Of a stretch of DNA of 6,862 nt, positions 1 through 5,421 are shown piece after piece. The notes under the pieces are model-generated. The model had not been told where the DNA came from. It made no database searches and saw nothing but the letters and a program-made list of their open reading frames with translations. Source of the DNA: an uncultured Clostridia bacterium (GTDB lineage Bacteria > Bacillota > Clostridia > UBA1381); contig CALXSX010000128.1 of assembly GCA_944391265.1 (NCBI GenBank), positions 1 through 6,862 on the forward strand. Direction: 5' to 3'. A program made the position numbers and the translations under genes. Numbering within the stretch: position 1 is the stretch's first letter; the number at the start of each line of letters is the position of its first letter.

Positions 1-131
1 ATTACCTTGCTAATAAGAGAATACCGCAATTAAAGGAAATCATATTTACACTTCTTTGTAATGGTATTGGTGATAGTTCTTCTGATGACGAAGATGAACC
101 ACCTGTGAAAAAATTAGTTTTAAAAAGATAA
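1..131 (+). CDS. C-terminal tail of an unidentified protein (5' partial)
   Basis: An open frame enters from the left edge (first full codon at 3) and ends at TAA 129-131, giving 42 residues. The tail has a hydrophobic stretch (IIFTLLCNGIG) followed by a serine/aspartate/glutamate-rich linker (DSSSDDEDEPP) and a basic end (KKLVLKR). No domain can be recognised from this piece. It is followed after only 20 bases by the start of the next gene, which has a good Shine-Dalgarno site, so it is very probably the preceding gene of the same operon. An acidic linker of this kind often joins domains or ends regulatory proteins, but I do not assign a function. Confidence 0.6.
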   Translation, partial: YLANKRIPQLKEIIFTLLCNGIGDSSSDDEDEPPVKKLVLKR

Positions 132-151
132 AATTATAGGAGGAAATTAAA

Positions 152-427
152 ATGGCAAACAAAACAGTTGATACTGACGCATTGGGACAGGCTGCAAATG
201 CATTGTCTACTTACATTGAAGCGGTGCAGAATAATATTCAGAAGATGAGAGATGCTGCTACTGATTGTAGTGACAATATGGGCAGTGATGTGTATAGTCA
301 GAAGGCTATTACAAAACTTGAAACCTGTGCAAAGGATTTGTCAAAAACTTTAGCAGAAGCATCTGAGCTTCGTAAAAAAATTCTGAATAAGAAAAAACAA
401 ATTGAAGATTCTTATGCTTCATTCTAA
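152..427 (+). CDS. WXG100/ESAT-6-like helical-hairpin small protein, first copy
   Basis: This is a 91-residue, almost entirely helical protein with no signal peptide or membrane segment. Its pattern is helix, short loop, helix. The first helix covers about residues 7-38 and the second about 48-86. The turn is at about 40-47 and reads SDNMGSDV, followed by Tyr48. That length and hairpin layout fit the WXG100/ESAT-6 superfamily, whose members are exported by type VII systems or act as partners of larger effectors. The diagnostic W-x-G in the turn is absent; a Gly-x-x-Val-Tyr stands there instead. The start is set by AGGAGG at 138-143, eight bases before the ATG. The gene is followed 17 bases later by a second protein of the same type, so the two may form a heterodimer, as ESAT-6/CFP-10 pairs do. 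That pairing is inference. The alternative is an unrelated coiled-coil pair. Confidence 0.6.
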   Translation: MANKTVDTDALGQAANALSTYIEAVQNNIQKMRDAATDCSDNMGSDVYSQKAITKLETCAKDLSKTLAEASELRKKILNKKKQIEDSYASF

Positions 428-444
428 AATAGGAGGTCGCAAAA

Positions 445-732
445 ATGGCTAAATATGGAATTAGTGCTGAAGGAGTAAGTGCTTTAAACCAATTAGCATC
501 TGATATGAGCACGATAAATGATGATATCGAAGAAAGTGGTCGCACCCTTAAATCAAAAATTTCAGGAATTGGTGATGGACTGGGTGTTTACGAGGATGAA
601 ATACTTGACCTCGTTTCAGATGTAAACAATGCACAGGAAAAAGGCAGAGAATCAGTAAATCAGCTAACACAAAAAGTTAAATCGTTAGCAAATGAGATTC
701 AAGGTCTTGTAAGTATGGGATTAGGTAAATAA
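445..732 (+). CDS. WXG100/ESAT-6-like helical-hairpin small protein, second copy
   Basis: This 95-residue helical protein has the same architecture as its upstream neighbour. The first helix covers about residues 7-39. A glycine-rich turn at 40-49 reads SGIGDGLGVY. The second helix covers about 50-88, and the C-terminal tail ends in GLGK. The turn carries Gly-Val-Tyr rather than W-x-G, which parallels the G-x-x-V-Y turn of the first copy. Sequence identity outside the turn looks low, so this is a diverged paralogue or a partner rather than a recent duplication. AGGAGGT at 431-437, just after the stop of gene one, places the ATG start firmly. The tail is not a canonical type VII export signal (Y-x-x-x-D/E) as far as I can see. 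It is probably a dimer partner of the upstream protein. Secretion is unproven, since no type VII ATPase or core gene is in this window. Confidence 0.6.
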   Translation: MAKYGISAEGVSALNQLASDMSTINDDIEESGRTLKSKISGIGDGLGVYEDEILDLVSDVNNAQEKGRESVNQLTQKVKSLANEIQGLVSMGLGK

Positions 733-750
733 TAAACAGGAGGTGCTAAT

Positions 751-1479
751 GTGAACCCGATAACGAATAGTAACATTAAAGAAGGGTTTAGACAAGCAAA
801 CGAAGCAAATGCTCGTTCAAAGGAAAATGTCATAAGGCAAAACGCTAATGCTCGTTTGAGTCAAATGAAAAAGAAACATTCTGATTTGGGTTGTTTAATG
901 TTCATATTCTTCCCTGTTTGGATATATGAGTATTATTATAACAAAAAAATTGATGAAGAAGTTTTAAAAATCAATAATGATGCTTCAGTTCAAATAAGAA
1001 ATTTATACGCAGAAGCTGACAGGATTACCATGCAACAGATTAGACAGTATGAGAATGAAGTTAATACTTACCACAAAAAGGTATTAAATAATGCATCAAC
1101 TGTAAAAGAAATGGTTGATTATGTAACAACGATGTTTCAAAGAATGGTATCTCATGCAGATACAAGTGCACATAAAAAATTTATTGAAACAGATTTTACT
1201 TATGTTGTAAGAAAAACAGGCATTTCTTTTAATTACCAAAGTACATACACAAATCCTCAAGATGACTATAATTTTGAAAAGCAGAGATTTAGAGATTTAC
1301 ACACTGATGCAGAATGTGAAGGCTTAGCACAGGCTTTGGCTATTATGACAATTAAACAAATGAAGTCTATTTATCCTCCAAACTCACTTTCTATTACAGT
1401 TAGCCATAATGATGCGGCTGTTACACTGCACTATAAATCTGCAAATAAGAACTTTGTTGTAGCAAGAGATATTGTGTAA
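751..1479 (+). CDS. Coiled-coil protein with one hydrophobic segment, unknown function
   Basis: I do not recognise a named family in these 242 residues. Residues 1-43 are polar, rich in Asn/Ala/Arg/Lys and likely helical. Residues 46-63 form a short aromatic hydrophobic segment (LGCLMFIFFPVWIYEYYY) that could be a membrane anchor or re-entrant hairpin. Residues about 65-125 form a long amphipathic helix, probably coiled coil. The last part, about 140-242, looks like a mixed alpha/beta soluble domain. The start is GTG at 751, chosen because AGGAGGTG at 738-745 lies just upstream; the overlapping ATG at 749 hits a stop at once. It sits 18 bases after the second hairpin gene and 18 bases before the zinc-ribbon gene, which suggests co-translation and perhaps a shared complex. 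It might be a membrane partner or chaperone of the hairpin pair; that is inference from position only. Confidence 0.7.
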   Translation: MNPITNSNIKEGFRQANEANARSKENVIRQNANARLSQMKKKHSDLGCLMFIFFPVWIYEYYYNKKIDEEVLKINNDASVQIRNLYAEADRITMQQIRQYENEVNTYHKKVLNNASTVKEMVDYVTTMFQRMVSHADTSAHKKFIETDFTYVVRKTGISFNYQSTYTNPQDDYNFEKQRFRDLHTDAECEGLAQALAIMTIKQMKSIYPPNSLSITVSHNDAAVTLHYKSANKNFVVARDIV

Positions 1480-1497
1480 TTTAAAGAGGGTGAAAAA

Positions 1498-1860
1498 ATG
1501 AGAGAATTTGAAAGAGAAGCAACTGTTGTTGTTTGTAAATGTACGCACTCAAAACAGCCGTTTGGAATTAGAATGGAAAAAATAAATGGTGTATGGCATC
1601 AAACTTGGGCTTTTAAGATAAATGAAAAAGCCGCAAAAAATGAAGGCTATGGTACTGAAATGGTATCGGGTAGAATCGAAGTAGATGCCGAATATCCGGG
1701 TTGCCCATATTGCGGAACTATGGGTTGGTTCAGTTGTGGTAACTGTGGTAATTTAACTTGCTATTCCGGTGAAACAAACATTGTAACTTGCGCTTGGTGT
1801 GGCAATAAGGGTGAATGTCAAGCAGCTGAATCATTTGATTTAAAGGGCGGAGGATATTAA
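1498..1860 (+). CDS. Stand-alone TerY-C-like zinc-ribbon protein
   Basis: This is a 120-residue soluble protein whose C-terminal half is packed with cysteine. The pairs are C69-x2-C72, C80-x2-C83 and C98-x2-C101, with single C88 and C107 and an N-terminal C13-x-C15 followed by H17. This arrangement is what a double zinc ribbon needs, and its CPYCG...CGNCG...C...CAWCG spacing matches my memory of the TerY-C metal-binding domain. That domain normally sits behind a von Willebrand A domain in TerY proteins of Ter stress-response systems. Here no vWA domain is present, because the start is fixed by AGAGGGTG at 1485-1492 and upstream sequence belongs to another gene. It is likely a zinc-dependent adaptor or metal sensor. 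The alternative is a generic zinc-ribbon protein; the TerY-C label was not tested by a profile search. Confidence 0.6.
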   Translation: MREFEREATVVVCKCTHSKQPFGIRMEKINGVWHQTWAFKINEKAAKNEGYGTEMVSGRIEVDAEYPGCPYCGTMGWFSCGNCGNLTCYSGETNIVTCAWCGNKGECQAAESFDLKGGGY

Positions 1861-1905
1861 AAATAAGGTGGTTGTTATTGGTTAGGCTTTGAAGGAAATT
1901 TGACT

Positions 1906-3012
1906 GTGTATAATTTAGACTATTATAAATACTTAATGTTGCTCTAAATGCAACTGAAGCTGAGATTAAAGAGTCTTTCATAAAGATAAGACAAGTGGCA
2001 ACTCCGGATGAAATATATAAAATGAACGAGGCTTATAAGGTTCTCTCAGATACTAATGAAAGAACTAAATATGACCAAAGGTATAAAAATCAAAGTGTTT
2101 CAATTAATGATAATTGGGGCAGTTCTGCTGTTCCTCTTACAACCAATCCTACCTTTGGATCAACACGTGGTATCCCTACCGGAGCACCTTCTGTTAGACA
2201 AGTTAAAATTTTGAATTTGGACAACCTCAGTACGAGAGTTATCGTAGTAAATAACATTTACGATAATAAATTTCCTCACGCACAATACTGTGATAACGGA
2301 CTTTATTATGGTATAGAGAAAAATAACCATGTTAGTTTATGTAATAAAACACAATGGGATAGCATTTTCAGATGGGTAATCAAAACTACTACGAGAGGTA
2401 CAAAGCAATCTGTTTTTGTCTCTGCAAATTTGAAAAAGCTTATAATATTGGGTATTATATTTGCATTGTGTATATTCTTTATAATAAAATATGGCAATAA
2501 TAATCCAGATACTTCCACTCCAACAAGTAATACAGGCTATATACAATCGGGCTCCTCATCAAACACTACTATGCCTGAAGATGGAAACTAATCAAAAGTT
2601 GAGTATGTAGAAGTTGAAAAACCGCAAATGGGACTATTTATCATACTTATAACTCGTATGATCCCAATATATCTGTATTAATTGTTGAATTGCCATCGTA
2701 TGAAACAACTACATATTATTATCTTAAATTATTAGATAAGACAACAGATGAAATAGTACAAAGCGTATTTATCCCGGACAAACATAATCAATTTTTGTTC
2801 CTTGTGGTACATATGAATTAAAATATGCCTGTGGTTCTACATGGTATGGACATAAACAACTTTTAGGGAAATATGGAAATTACAGCAAAAGCGATAATCC
2901 TATTACCTTTGAGCAAAGGTATGAATATCAATTAACATTAAAATCTTATACCGGTAGCGGAAACTGTGGTAATAGTTTCATTACAGAGGAAATTGACTTG
3001 GATGATTTCTAA
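1906..3012 (+). pseudogene. J-like domain / transmembrane / C-terminal domain protein, broken by three frameshifts and one stop
   Basis: One ancestral gene of about 369 codons can be pieced together from three frames. GTG 1906 (SD-like AAGGA at 1892-1896) starts MYNLDYYKYL. After a lost A near 1933-1936 the frame continues NVALNATEAEIKESF and on to NEAYKVLSD, a clear J-domain core. The histidine of HPD is absent: the tripeptide in that position is TPD. A linker follows, then a membrane helix at about 2439-2492 (IILGIIFALCIFFII) and a Ser/Thr/Asn linker. An in-frame TAA at 2589-2591 interrupts. The frame resumes as SKVEYVEVEKPQ, needs one A near 2626-2629 to reach NGTIYH, and needs one T in the run 2792-2796 to reach FVPCGTYELKYACGSTWYG. 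It ends in DLDDF at TAA 3010-3012. The C-terminal part resembles a domain I recall in membrane-anchored hypothetical proteins with a GTYELRYA...WYG pattern. It is either decayed or affected by homopolymer errors in the assembly. Confidence 0.7.
1995..2591 (+). CDS. Longest open piece of the broken J-like membrane protein
   Basis: If the breaks are real, this GTG-initiated stretch of 198 codons is the longest part that could still be translated. It begins inside the J-like domain (MATPDEIYKMNEAYKVLSD) and so lacks its first two helices. It keeps helix III, the QRYK end, a polar linker with a soluble region at about residues 50-145, a single membrane helix at about 149-166 and a short tail. There is no convincing Shine-Dalgarno sequence before the GTG, and the frame stays open upstream of it through helix II. 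That argues this is a by-product of the frameshift and not a true gene start. Confidence 0.35.
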   Translation: MATPDEIYKMNEAYKVLSDTNERTKYDQRYKNQSVSINDNWGSSAVPLTTNPTFGSTRGIPTGAPSVRQVKILNLDNLSTRVIVVNNIYDNKFPHAQYCDNGLYYGIEKNNHVSLCNKTQWDSIFRWVIKTTTRGTKQSVFVSANLKKLIILGIIFALCIFFIIKYGNNNPDTSTPTSNTGYIQSGSSSNTTMPEDGN

Positions 3013-3044
3013 CATACATTTTAATATACAAGGTGGAAATTTTT

Positions 3045-3434
3045 ATGAATTTAGGACCAATAAGCTTGTTGTGCATTGTTTTAGGCATAATTGGCGGAAT
3101 TTTTTTGCTTATAATTGGAGTTGCTAAGATTTTGCAATTTTATAAAAATAAATTTAATTATAATGTGTTCCCTGCTACTTTCTGCTTGTTAGCATTACTT
3201 ATTTTGTTGGGTATTGCAAGTGAACAAAGCGGGGGTTTACAAATTTTGCTTATCATAATTGCTTTATTATTAGCCGCTTATACTATTTATGTTGATATAA
3301 AACGAACAAATATATATTATGGTATAACCGCTTTTTTCATTCAGTTTGTAATGGTGTTTTCGTTAATATTTTTATTAATGATTTGGGTGTTTAAAAGAGC
3401 ATCAAATAGTATGAAACGAAATTTTAGGCTTTAA
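3045..3434 (+). CDS. Small membrane protein with four predicted helices, unknown function
   Basis: This is a 129-residue, strongly hydrophobic protein. Predicted membrane helices are at about residues 5-29, 41-59, 65-83 and 93-115. A lysine/asparagine-rich loop (YKNKFNYN) separates helices one and two, DIKRTN lies between three and four, and the end is basic (KRASNSMKRNFRL). The ATG at 3045 is preferred over the in-frame GTG at 3033 because AAGGTGG at 3030-3036, which contains that GTG, makes an ideal ribosome site for the ATG. It follows the broken J-like gene by 32 bases and so belongs to the same operon. I recognise no family. By context it may be a membrane partner of the J-like and DUF805 proteins. 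Confidence 0.7.
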   Translation: MNLGPISLLCIVLGIIGGIFLLIIGVAKILQFYKNKFNYNVFPATFCLLALLILLGIASEQSGGLQILLIIIALLLAAYTIYVDIKRTNIYYGITAFFIQFVMVFSLIFLLMIWVFKRASNSMKRNFRL

Positions 3435-3442
3435 TTTTATAA

Positions 3443-3565
3443 ACGTGGATAGTCGTCTTATGCAAAATATATCAAGATAATCATGTTTTGAATTTTGATT
3501 TGCTTATGAAAGATTGTCAAGGAAGCACTATAAAATTATTAGATAAATATGTGATTAAAATATAA
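3443..3565 (+). pseudogene. Possible 3' remnant of a lost gene
   Basis: The gap between the membrane protein and the AIM24 gene holds an open frame from 3443 to TAA 3563-3565. Its last part reads DNHVLNFDLLMKDCQGSTIK and then LLDKYVIKI, which has protein-like composition. The stop is placed right at the Shine-Dalgarno site of the next gene (GAGGTG 3567-3572), exactly where an upstream operon gene would end. There is no ribosome site or start codon upstream except an internal ATG at 3506. I read it as either the tail of a deleted gene or a chance open frame. No family is recognised. Confidence 0.25.
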
Positions 3566-3579
3566 TGAGGTGATTTATA

Positions 3580-4260
3580 ATGCAATATGAGATAAAGGGC
3601 GGGAATTTACCTGTTGTTGTTTGCTCGCTTGCTGCCGGAGAAAAAATGATAACTGAAAGTGGCGGTATGAGTTGGATGTCATCAAATATGCGTATGGAAA
3701 CAACATCAAACGGTGGTGTCGGTGCTGCGTTAGGAAGAATGTTTGCCGGAGAAGGTATTTTTCAAAATATTTATACTGCTGAGGGGGGAAGTGGGAAAAT
3801 CGCATTTTCATCAAAATTTCCTGGTTCTATTATGCCTGTACATATAAGCCCTAATAATGAATTTATTGTACAGAAATCTGGTTTTCTTGCATCAGAAATT
3901 GGTGTTAATTTATCAGTACATTTCAACAAAAACATTGGTTCGGGATTGTTTGGCGGTGAAGGTTTTATTCTTCAGAAACTATCAGGTACCGGAACTGCTT
4001 TTATTGAGATTGATGGCTCATGTGAAGTCTATAAACTTCAAGCAGGGCAGCAGATAATTGTTGATACAGGACATTTAGCAGGTATGAGTAGTACCTGTCA
4101 AGTAGATGTACAAATGGTCGGCGGAATGAAAAACACTTTTCTTGGTGGTGAGGGTATATTTAATACAGTTATTACAGGCCCCGGAAAAGTATATTTGCAG
4201 ACAATGCCAATGAGTGGTTTTGCATCAACTATTTCTCGACATTTACCACAAAGAAGATAA
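3580..4260 (+). CDS. AIM24 / TIGR00266 family protein
   Basis: This 226-residue protein is typical in length for the TIGR00266 (AIM24, formerly DUF124) family, which folds as a beta-rich double-stranded barrel. Visible family features are the N-terminal MQYEIKGGNLPVVVCSLAAG strand pair, ESGGMSWMSSNMRMET at about residues 27-42, FAGEGIFQN at 55-63, PGSIMPVHI in the middle, FGGEGFILQKLSGTG at about 124-138, and a closing GGEGIFNTVITGPGKVYLQT repeat. There is no signal peptide or membrane helix. The biochemical activity of bacterial members is not established; the yeast homologue is a mitochondrial inner-membrane organisation factor. Members occur near Ter-type stress genes, which fits this window, but I state that from memory. 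The start is set by GAGGTG at 3567-3572. Internal similarity between the GGEG segments is characteristic of the fold. Confidence 0.85.
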   Translation: MQYEIKGGNLPVVVCSLAAGEKMITESGGMSWMSSNMRMETTSNGGVGAALGRMFAGEGIFQNIYTAEGGSGKIAFSSKFPGSIMPVHISPNNEFIVQKSGFLASEIGVNLSVHFNKNIGSGLFGGEGFILQKLSGTGTAFIEIDGSCEVYKLQAGQQIIVDTGHLAGMSSTCQVDVQMVGGMKNTFLGGEGIFNTVITGPGKVYLQTMPMSGFASTISRHLPQRR

Positions 4261-4265
4261 AAATC

Positions 4266-4440
4266 GGGAGGTGAAATTGTAGCGTCATTTAGAGATCATC
4301 AAGAAAAAATTGAAAACGCTACATCAAAATCAGATCTTTTTCAAATTTTGAAAAGAACTCAAAGTAGAGTTTAATGAAAACAAGCCAAAAGCAAAAAATG
4401 CAAGAAATTCACAAACAAAATTGAATTTATGGGGGAGTAA
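4266..4440 (+). pseudogene. Broken small ORF between the AIM24 and DUF805 genes
   Basis: A strong ribosome site (GGGAGGTG, 4266-4273) right after the AIM24 stop is followed by no ATG, GTG or usable TTG. At the expected place stands GTA (4279). From it the frame reads VASFRDHQEKIENATSKSDL and then FQILK before stopping at TAA 4372-4374. Shifting frame at the A-run 4351-4354 continues as ELKVEFNENKPKAKNARNSQ. Returning at the A-run 4417-4420 ends as KIEFMGE with TAA 4438-4440, placed exactly before the next gene's ATG. The pieces suggest a charged peptide of about 53 residues. No family is recognised. It may be a decayed gene, sequence errors, or chance. Confidence 0.35.
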
Positions 4441-4443
4441 ATT

Positions 4444-4965
4444 ATGTATTGTCAAAATTGTGGAACAGATGTAGGACAATCAAACTTTTGCCCTAACTGT
4501 GGAACATCTATAGTTAATAACTTTGGCGCGGCAAAAGCAAATGTGGAGAACTTTAACTTAATTACTGCTTATAAGAGTATGTTCAAAAAATATGCTCAGT
4601 TTAATGGCAGAAGCAGACGAAGCGAGTATTGGTTTGCATCTTTGGCAAATTACATTCTTGTGATGATTGTATATGCCATAATGTATATACCAATGATGGT
4701 TGATATTGTGAATTATGGTGAGCCATCTGCTACTACTGCTGGAATAATGGGTATTGTGGGACTTTTTCTAATGGTGTACGCTTTTGCAATACTTGTTCCA
4801 TCATTGGCTCTTTCGGTTCGTAGATTGCACGATACAGGTAGAAGTGGTTGGTGCTTGCTTCTTGGCTTGATTCCATTTGTAGGTGGAATAATTGTGTTCG
4901 TATTTTCTGTGCTTGATAGTCAACCCGGCACAAATAAGTATGGTCCTAATCCTAAAGAGTTATAA
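4444..4965 (+). CDS. Zinc-ribbon plus DUF805 inner-membrane protein
   Basis: Two domains are fused in 173 residues. Residues 1-22 are a small zinc ribbon with C3-x2-C6 and C16-x2-C19. Residues about 45-170 are a DUF805 membrane domain, with its hallmarks YAQFNGRSRRSEYWF at 50-64, RRLHDTGRSGW at 126-136 and D158-x-x-PGTNKYGPNP at 161-170. Predicted membrane helices are at about 67-86, 99-122 and 138-157. The DUF805 family is widespread and of unknown function; the conserved arginine-rich segments probably face the cytoplasm. GGGGGAG at 4431-4437 provides the ribosome site. Zinc ribbons fused to DUF805 are common in Firmicutes. This is the last intact gene before the hairpin at 5164-5201, so it probably closes the first transcription unit. 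Confidence 0.9.
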   Translation: MYCQNCGTDVGQSNFCPNCGTSIVNNFGAAKANVENFNLITAYKSMFKKYAQFNGRSRRSEYWFASLANYILVMIVYAIMYIPMMVDIVNYGEPSATTAGIMGIVGLFLMVYAFAILVPSLALSVRRLHDTGRSGWCLLLGLIPFVGGIIVFVFSVLDSQPGTNKYGPNPKEL

Positions 4966-5163
4966 TAAGAAATTACATTTATGTAAGTATTTCTTTGCAA
5001 AGATTGCTTTTTGTAATGGTAATGATACCGGTGGTCGCTAAAAATTCGAGAATTGTATTAGATACAATATTTATGGTTCTTTTTTATTTATGTTATATGT
5101 GGGCAACAAGAGGTCTATATAGCTTTGGGATAGTATAAGAAAAATAAATAAGAATATTTTAGC
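4966..5163. other. Gap with no convincing gene
   Basis: After the DUF805 stop there is an AT-only hairpin: AAGAAATTACAT (4967-4978) pairs with ATGTAA (4981-4986) and, past a three-base bulge, TTTCTT (4990-4995). It is too weak to call a terminator with confidence. An open frame at 5016-5138 would give a 40-residue hydrophobic peptide ending in ATRGLYSFGIV, but it has no ribosome site. I see no RNA gene or recognisable regulatory leader here. Confidence 0.4.
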
Positions 5164-5201
5164 ATAAAAGGGCAAGATCCATTGTGTGCTTGCTCTTTTA
5201 T
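5164..5201 (+). terminator. Rho-independent terminator hairpin
   Basis: ATAAAAGGGCAAG (5164-5176) pairs with CTTGCTCTTTTAT (5189-5201) over 13 positions, one being a G-U pair, around a 12-base loop. The right arm supplies the T-rich run (TCTTTTAT), so the hairpin works best as a terminator for the upstream unit that ends with the DUF805 gene. The A-rich left arm means it might also act on the other strand. The absence of a longer T tract beyond the stem lowers confidence. Confidence 0.6.
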
Positions 5202-5216
5202 GTCCACAAGCCTATT

Positions 5217-5245
5217 TTAACATTTTTCTTTTTGAAGCATATAAT
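5217..5245 (+). promoter_or_regulatory. Sigma-A-type promoter for the microprotein and biosynthetic genes
   Basis: The -35 box is TTAACA (5217-5222, one mismatch to TTGACA) and the -10 box is TATAAT (5240-5245, perfect), separated by exactly 17 bases. A T-rich spacer and the terminator hairpin just upstream support a new transcription start here. Initiation would be expected near 5252, which is at the start of the GAGGTG ribosome site (5252-5257), so the first transcript would have a leader of only about a dozen bases. Confidence 0.7.
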
Positions 5246-5263
5246 AATACTGAGGTGTTAAAT

Positions 5264-5404
5264 ATGGCTTTTATTATAAAATATATACTTTTTTCTTTTA
5301 TTACGATTTTGTTTGTGAATTTTCCAAAACGCTATTATGACAAGCACTATAAGACATTATTTTCATTGTATATGTTAGTAGTTGGTATAGTATTTTTAAT
5401 TTGA
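5264..5404 (+). CDS. 46-residue membrane microprotein
   Basis: This small hydrophobic protein has two predicted membrane helices, at about residues 2-19 (AFIIKYILFSFITILFVN) and 31-46, joined by a basic loop (FPKRYYDKHYK). GAGGTG at 5252-5257, six bases before the ATG, is a good ribosome site, so I start here and not at the longer in-frame GTG 5186, which lies inside the terminator loop upstream of the promoter. It is the first gene behind the promoter at 5217-5245, and its stop lies 17 bases before the next start. No family is recognised. It may anchor or regulate the following pathway, or its translation may simply couple to it. Confidence 0.55.
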   Translation: MAFIIKYILFSFITILFVNFPKRYYDKHYKTLFSLYMLVVGIVFLI

Positions 5405-5421
5405 CTTTTGAAGGAGCGCTT

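Noticed and set aside
309..545. Minus-strand open frame across the two hairpin genes
   Set aside because: It overlaps two well-supported + strand genes with good ribosome sites and its translation shows no family features.
1909..1914. TATAAT as a possible -10 box before the J-like gene
   Set aside because: No acceptable -35 box lies 16-18 bases upstream, and the bases are codons of the J-like domain start.
1930..1940. Programmed -1 frameshift in the J-like gene
   Set aside because: No slippery heptamer or downstream structure is visible, and the gene has further breaks that recoding would not explain.
1730..1981. Minus-strand open frame opposite the zinc protein
   Set aside because: Its translation lacks any domain signal and it lies opposite the cysteine-rich coding region and the J-like start.
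3561..3566. TATAAT as a possible promoter for the AIM24 gene
   Set aside because: The -35 region has no recognisable match and the spacing to the ribosome site fits ordinary operon structure.
3857..4057. Second + strand frame inside the AIM24 gene
   Set aside because: It is an out-of-frame shadow of a clear family member with no ribosome site.
5186..5263. Longer GTG start for the microprotein
   Set aside because: The GTG lies in the loop of the terminator hairpin, upstream of the promoter, and has no ribosome site.
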